Positions 61,142 through 64,000 of a DNA stretch of 64,000 nt are shown here, in pieces; position 1 is the stretch's first letter; every line of letters begins with the position of its first letter. The notes below the pieces were generated by a model. That model did not search any database. It was not told the DNA's origin and worked only from the letters and a program-made list of their open reading frames with translations. The DNA is from Cognatundibacterium aquatile. Lineage in GTDB: Bacteria; Pseudomonadota; Gammaproteobacteria; Burkholderiales; Burkholderiaceae_D. The stretch is taken from NCBI RefSeq assembly GCF_014699135.1, contig NZ_JACOFT010000003.1, forward strand, positions 620,001 to 684,000, given 5' to 3'. The position numbers and the translations under genes are program-made.

Positions 61142-62152
61142 ATGCTTAAGCATGGCGGCAATTTACGTGATGCAGCAAAGATGTTTTCTCGTCCGCTCGA
61201 TGACTGGCTGGATTTATCGACCGGCATTAATCCGCATTTTTATCCGGCACCTGTGCTTGCGCCAAACGCCTGGCACAGACTGCCGGAATATTCCGAAGAT
61301 TTAATCGTTGCAGCGCAAAACTTTTACGGTGCACCGCGTATGTTAGCGGTCGCTGGCAGCCAGGCCGCAATTCAGGCCTTGCCGCGTTTGCGTCCGCTCT
61401 CGCGCGTGGTGGTGTCTGCGCCGTCTTACGCCGAACATGCATATCAATGGCGGCAGGCCGGACATGCGGTGAGCGAAACCCGTTATGAGGATTTGCATGA
61501 TGCCGTGGCAAATGCCGACGTGGTCGTATTGTGTAATCCGAATAATCCTACTGGTGAGATGATCGCCCCGGCGCAACTTCTGCAATGGGCTGAACAACTG
61601 GCGCAGCGCGGTGGTTGGCTGATCGTGGACGAGGCGTTTGCCGATACCTTGCCGGATATCAGTGTCGCAGCGCACACCCAGCGTGAGGGATTAATCGTCT
61701 TGCGTTCAGTCGGCAAATTCTTTGGTCTGGCTGGCATCCGGCTTGGTTTCGTCGCAGCCTGTGACGCCTTACTGACGCGCCTCGCAAACTACCTTGGTCC
61801 CTGGACTATCAGTGGCCCAGCGCAACAAATTGCAGTCTCTGCTTTGTCGGATACGAGCTGGCAACAGCATCAGCGACTGCTTTTACAGCGAGAAGGTGAA
61901 CGCTTGCGCTGTCTGTTGATGCAGCAAAACTGGCAATGTTCCGGCACGGATTTATTTCAATGGATCAGTGACCGCCACTTACAACAGCAAAGTCAGGCGC
62001 TGTGCCATTTCATGGCAGAACGCGGCATCTGGTTGCGCTGGTTTGAAGAAGGGGCGCACAGGCCGAATGGTGTGCGTTTTGGCTTACCTGCAAATGAAGC
62101 CGGGTGGCGGCGTTTGCAACTGGCCTGTGCTGAATGGACGAGCCAGATATGA
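61142..62152 (+). CDS. cobD: L-threonine-O-3-phosphate decarboxylase
   Basis: A 336-residue class I/II PLP aminotransferase-fold enzyme. It starts MLKHGGNLRDAAKMF and has WLDLSTGINPHFYP, the CobD-type N-terminus; PNNPTGEM, DEAFADT and the PLP Lys in SVGKFFGLAGIRLGF follow. It makes (R)-1-amino-2-propanol phosphate for the cbiB reaction. The name differs between systems (cobC in aerobic nomenclature). The end of the gene overlaps an ATG at 62149 in another frame (ATGA), which could be an upstream start for btuF. Confidence 0.93.
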   Translation: MLKHGGNLRDAAKMFSRPLDDWLDLSTGINPHFYPAPVLAPNAWHRLPEYSEDLIVAAQNFYGAPRMLAVAGSQAAIQALPRLRPLSRVVVSAPSYAEHAYQWRQAGHAVSETRYEDLHDAVANADVVVLCNPNNPTGEMIAPAQLLQWAEQLAQRGGWLIVDEAFADTLPDISVAAHTQREGLIVLRSVGKFFGLAGIRLGFVAACDALLTRLANYLGPWTISGPAQQIAVSALSDTSWQQHQRLLLQREGERLRCLLMQQNWQCSGTDLFQWISDRHLQQQSQALCHFMAERGIWLRWFEEGAHRPNGVRFGLPANEAGWRRLQLACAEWTSQI

Positions 62153-62199
62153 GCGTCAATATCAGTCGCAACAATGAGAGCAAAAAAGAGAAAAAAAAA

Positions 62200-62235
62200 G
62201 AGAGTAAAAAAGAGAGTAAAAAAGAGAGTAAAAAA
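62200..62235 (+). repeat. 12-bp tandem repeat upstream of the btuF start
   Basis: Three perfect copies of GAGAGTAAAAAA (62200-62211, 62212-62223, 62224-62235), with degenerate copies before (62178-62199) and a GAGGA after. If translated from 62149 it would encode a KKES repeat. The final GAGGA serves as ribosome binding site for GTG 62248, so the repeat sits just upstream of translation start. Confidence 0.85.
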
Positions 62236-62247
62236 GAGGATAACTAC

Positions 62248-63171
62248 GTGAACTTATTTTTCTGTCGTTTTTTCGTATTGGGTATCGTCGCTCTGTTGTT
62301 GTCAGCATCGGCGCAGGCGGCGATCAGTGTGAAGGATGACCTTGGTCATACCGTCAGTTTAGCTAAACCTGCAGAGCGCGTGATCAGCCTGTCACCGCAT
62401 GTGACGGAATTGATCTTTGCTGCTGGCGCTGGTGACAAAATTATCGGTACAGTCAAATACAGCGATTATCCTGCGGCGGCAAAGGATATTCCACGCATAG
62501 GCGATAACCGACAGTTTGATCTGGAACGCATTATGGCGATGAAACCTGATTTGCTGGTGATCTGGATGCACGGTGCTTTTGAGCGCCAGTTGGAAGTGTT
62601 GAAACAATCGGGCGTGCCATTTTTTTTCAGCGATCCGCAAAAGCTGGAACAGATTCCCGACACCATCCTCAAACTCGGGAGTTTGCTTGGTACCGAAAAA
62701 GCAGCACAACTTTCGGCGAACGATTTCCGCCAGCAGTTGCAGCAACTGCGTGCGCAGTATCAGGGGAAAGTAAAAGTGCGCACGTTTTATCAGGTATGGC
62801 ACAAGCCTTTGTATACGCTCAATGATAAGCATATTGTCAGCGATGCGATACGTGTCTGCGGCGGTGAAAATATTTTTGGCAAACTGAATGTGACCGCACC
62901 TGTCGTCAGCGTTGAAGCCGTGTTGCAGGAAAACCCGGAAGTGTTAATCAGTGCGGAAAGCCGCAATCAGGCTTCCAATGGTATCGATCAATGGAAAAGC
63001 ATGACATCGTTGCTGGCCGCAAAAAACAATAATCTGGTACTGATTGATGGCGATCTGGTGAACCGATCCGGCCCACGGATTATTGATGGCGCTAAAGCAA
63101 TATGTGAAGCGCTAGAGCAAGCGCGGCAAAAACGCGACAAGGCCGTGATACCACCACAAGGAAAAAAATGA
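62248..63171 (+). CDS. btuF: periplasmic cobalamin-binding protein
   Basis: A 307-residue substrate-binding protein. From GTG 62248, MNLFFCRFFVLGIVALLLSA is a clear signal peptide with cleavage at AQA-AI. The mature protein has VKDDLGHTVSLAKPAERVIS, SLSPHVTELIFAAGAGDKIIG and the C-terminal QNPEV-type lobe; BtuF is about 266 residues. The GTG start is favoured by AGAGGA 7 nt upstream and by the signal peptide then sitting at the N-terminus. An ATG at 62149 (overlapping the previous stop) would put 33 Lys/Glu/Ser-rich residues before the signal peptide, which would be unusual. It should feed BtuCD. Confidence 0.88.
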   Translation: MNLFFCRFFVLGIVALLLSASAQAAISVKDDLGHTVSLAKPAERVISLSPHVTELIFAAGAGDKIIGTVKYSDYPAAAKDIPRIGDNRQFDLERIMAMKPDLLVIWMHGAFERQLEVLKQSGVPFFFSDPQKLEQIPDTILKLGSLLGTEKAAQLSANDFRQQLQQLRAQYQGKVKVRTFYQVWHKPLYTLNDKHIVSDAIRVCGGENIFGKLNVTAPVVSVEAVLQENPEVLISAESRNQASNGIDQWKSMTSLLAAKNNNLVLIDGDLVNRSGPRIIDGAKAICEALEQARQKRDKAVIPPQGKK

Positions 63172-64000
63172 ATACCACCCCTTTGTTTGAGCGTATCGCC
63201 TGTTTATCTACCGAAGCCGTGGAAGTTTTATATGCGCTAGGCGCAGAAGATTGCATCGCAGGTATTTCCGGGTACACCACAAGACCAGCGCGTGCCCGTG
63301 ATGAGAAACCCAAGGTCAGTGGTTTTTCCTCTGCGCAGATTGAGCGAATACTGGCAGTGAAGCCCGATCTGGTGATTGCCTATTCCAATATGCAATCCGA
63401 GATCGTGCGCGAATTGATCAGTGCTGGTATTGAAGTCCATGCGTTCAATCAGCATCATGTTGCAGGTATTCTGCACATGATTAAAGTGTTAGCCGTACTG
63501 GTTGGAAAACAGGAGCAGGGTACGCAGTTGATCGCAGAACTGCAGGCGCAAATCGATGTTATCCGCCATCAGGCTGCGCAGTGGACGCACCGACCGAAGG
63601 TTTATTTTGAAGAGTGGAATGAGCCGCTGATGTCTGGTATCGGCTGGGTATCTGAGTTGATACAGATTGCCGGTGGCGACGATGTGTTTGCCGATCTGGC
63701 TGGTTTTCATAGTGCCAGACAGCGCATCATCGCAGACCCGGCCGAAGTGGTTCGACGCGCGCCGGATATCATTATCGGCTCATGGTGCGGAAAAAAATTC
63801 CGGCCGGACAGCGTGGTTACACGCGAAGGCTGGGATGCGATTCCGGCTGTTCGTCATGGGCGGGTACTGGAAATCAAATCGGCAGACATACTCTCGCCGG
63901 GGCCGTCGGCAATCCAGCACGGACTTCTGCAATTGCATGTACTGATTGCTGAGTGGCAGGCCTCGCAACCTTTGTCTGTAACACGTTCGTCAGTTGCCTC
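63168..64000 (+). CDS. second BtuF-like cobalamin-binding protein, 3' end outside window
   Basis: An open frame of 277 codons from ATG 63168 runs without stop to the window end; the start overlaps the btuF stop (ATGA). The protein starts MNTTPLFERIACLSTEAVEV and has LYALGAEDCIAGISGYTTRP, FSSAQIERILAVKPDLVIAY, a conserved central RPKVYFEEWNEPLMSGIGWV and AIPAVRHGRVLEIKSADIL, all typical of periplasmic-binding-protein lobes of the BtuF/FepB fold. It lacks a signal peptide, so it is probably cytoplasmic. Such signal-less relatives are often annotated as cobalamin-binding proteins in Burkholderiales. Its end and length are not known. Confidence 0.82.
   Translation, partial: MNTTPLFERIACLSTEAVEVLYALGAEDCIAGISGYTTRPARARDEKPKVSGFSSAQIERILAVKPDLVIAYSNMQSEIVRELISAGIEVHAFNQHHVAGILHMIKVLAVLVGKQEQGTQLIAELQAQIDVIRHQAAQWTHRPKVYFEEWNEPLMSGIGWVSELIQIAGGDDVFADLAGFHSARQRIIADPAEVVRRAPDIIIGSWCGKKFRPDSVVTREGWDAIPAVRHGRVLEIKSADILSPGPSAIQHGLLQLHVLIAEWQASQPLSVTRSSVA

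Noticed and set aside
62149-62247. 33-residue KKES-repeat N-terminus on BtuF
   Set aside because: It would precede a signal peptide; GTG 62248 has a better ribosome binding site. Kept as an open alternative in the findings.
1-64000. CRISPR arrays, tRNA or rRNA genes
   Set aside because: No regular spacer-repeat pattern, cloverleaf or rRNA-like stretch was noticed by eye on either strand.

Overview
This window is a mid-GC bacterial chromosome segment. Gene content and protein character point to Betaproteobacteria, order Burkholderiales, most likely Oxalobacteraceae (Herminiimonas-like). That placement is inferred from the ribF-ileS-lspA-coaBC-dut run, the clpS-clpA pair behind cspA, and DUF748/DUF3079/VWA-CoxE type proteins. 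No rRNA, tRNA or CRISPR array was seen. Most of the window is ordinary core genome, broken by a few accessory patches.

Layout. 1-10273: the 3' part of a DUF748 (AsmA-like) gene, a CheY-like regulator abutting an Hpt-REC-REC-GGDEF diguanylate cyclase, topoisomerase IV (parE, parC) and a protein made of two pseudo-receivers. 10283-15584: a VWA/CoxE protein with a GNAT enzyme, rpsT, DUF192, a small Ala/Lys-rich secreted protein, rluE and icd. 15674-20058: a two-gene patch (DUF3857-transglutaminase-TPR protein and an unknown secreted helical protein) with frequent AGG arginine codons. 20166-25845: a Cache histidine kinase with a NarL-type regulator, cspA, clpS-clpA and a small unknown gene. 26018-32345: the minus-strand operon ribF-ileS-lspA-coaBC-dut. 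32365-34976: a group II intron with its reverse transcriptase/maturase/HNH protein, lying in the leader of ribF. 35016-39354: small accessory and hypothetical genes plus an NPPW-type methyltransferase. 40134-43453: a polyamine-linked operon (speD-speE fusion, DUF1190 lipoprotein, glutathionylspermidine-synthase-like ligase, DUF350 membrane protein) running into rsmE. 43607-49760: tkt, a GNAT gene, gapA, a second-type signal peptidase, a free-standing Cache protein and an IclR regulator. 50077-64000: dgkA, then a large cobalamin region.

The cobalamin region combines import (btuB behind a cobalamin riboswitch, btuC, btuD, btuF and a second BtuF-like gene running off the window) with late synthesis and salvage: cobO adenosylation, cobB/cbiA amidation, cobU kinase/guanylyltransferase, cbiB and cobD for the aminopropanol arm, and cobT, cobS, cobC for lower-ligand attachment. 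None of the corrin-ring-building enzymes is in the window, so salvage of imported corrinoids is the simplest reading; the cluster may continue to the right.

Most worth a second look: the speDE-fusion/DUF1190/ATP-grasp/DUF350 operon, which looks like a pathway making polyamine and ligating it to something at the envelope; the mobile intron about 20 nt from the start codon of ribF, the first gene of an essential operon; a family of roughly 80-bp palindromic intergenic elements built on GGGAGTATATTT (three sites); a second MITE-like repeat (two sites); tandem receivers both carrying Asn at the phospho-acceptor position; and a 12-bp tandem repeat just upstream of the probable btuF start.
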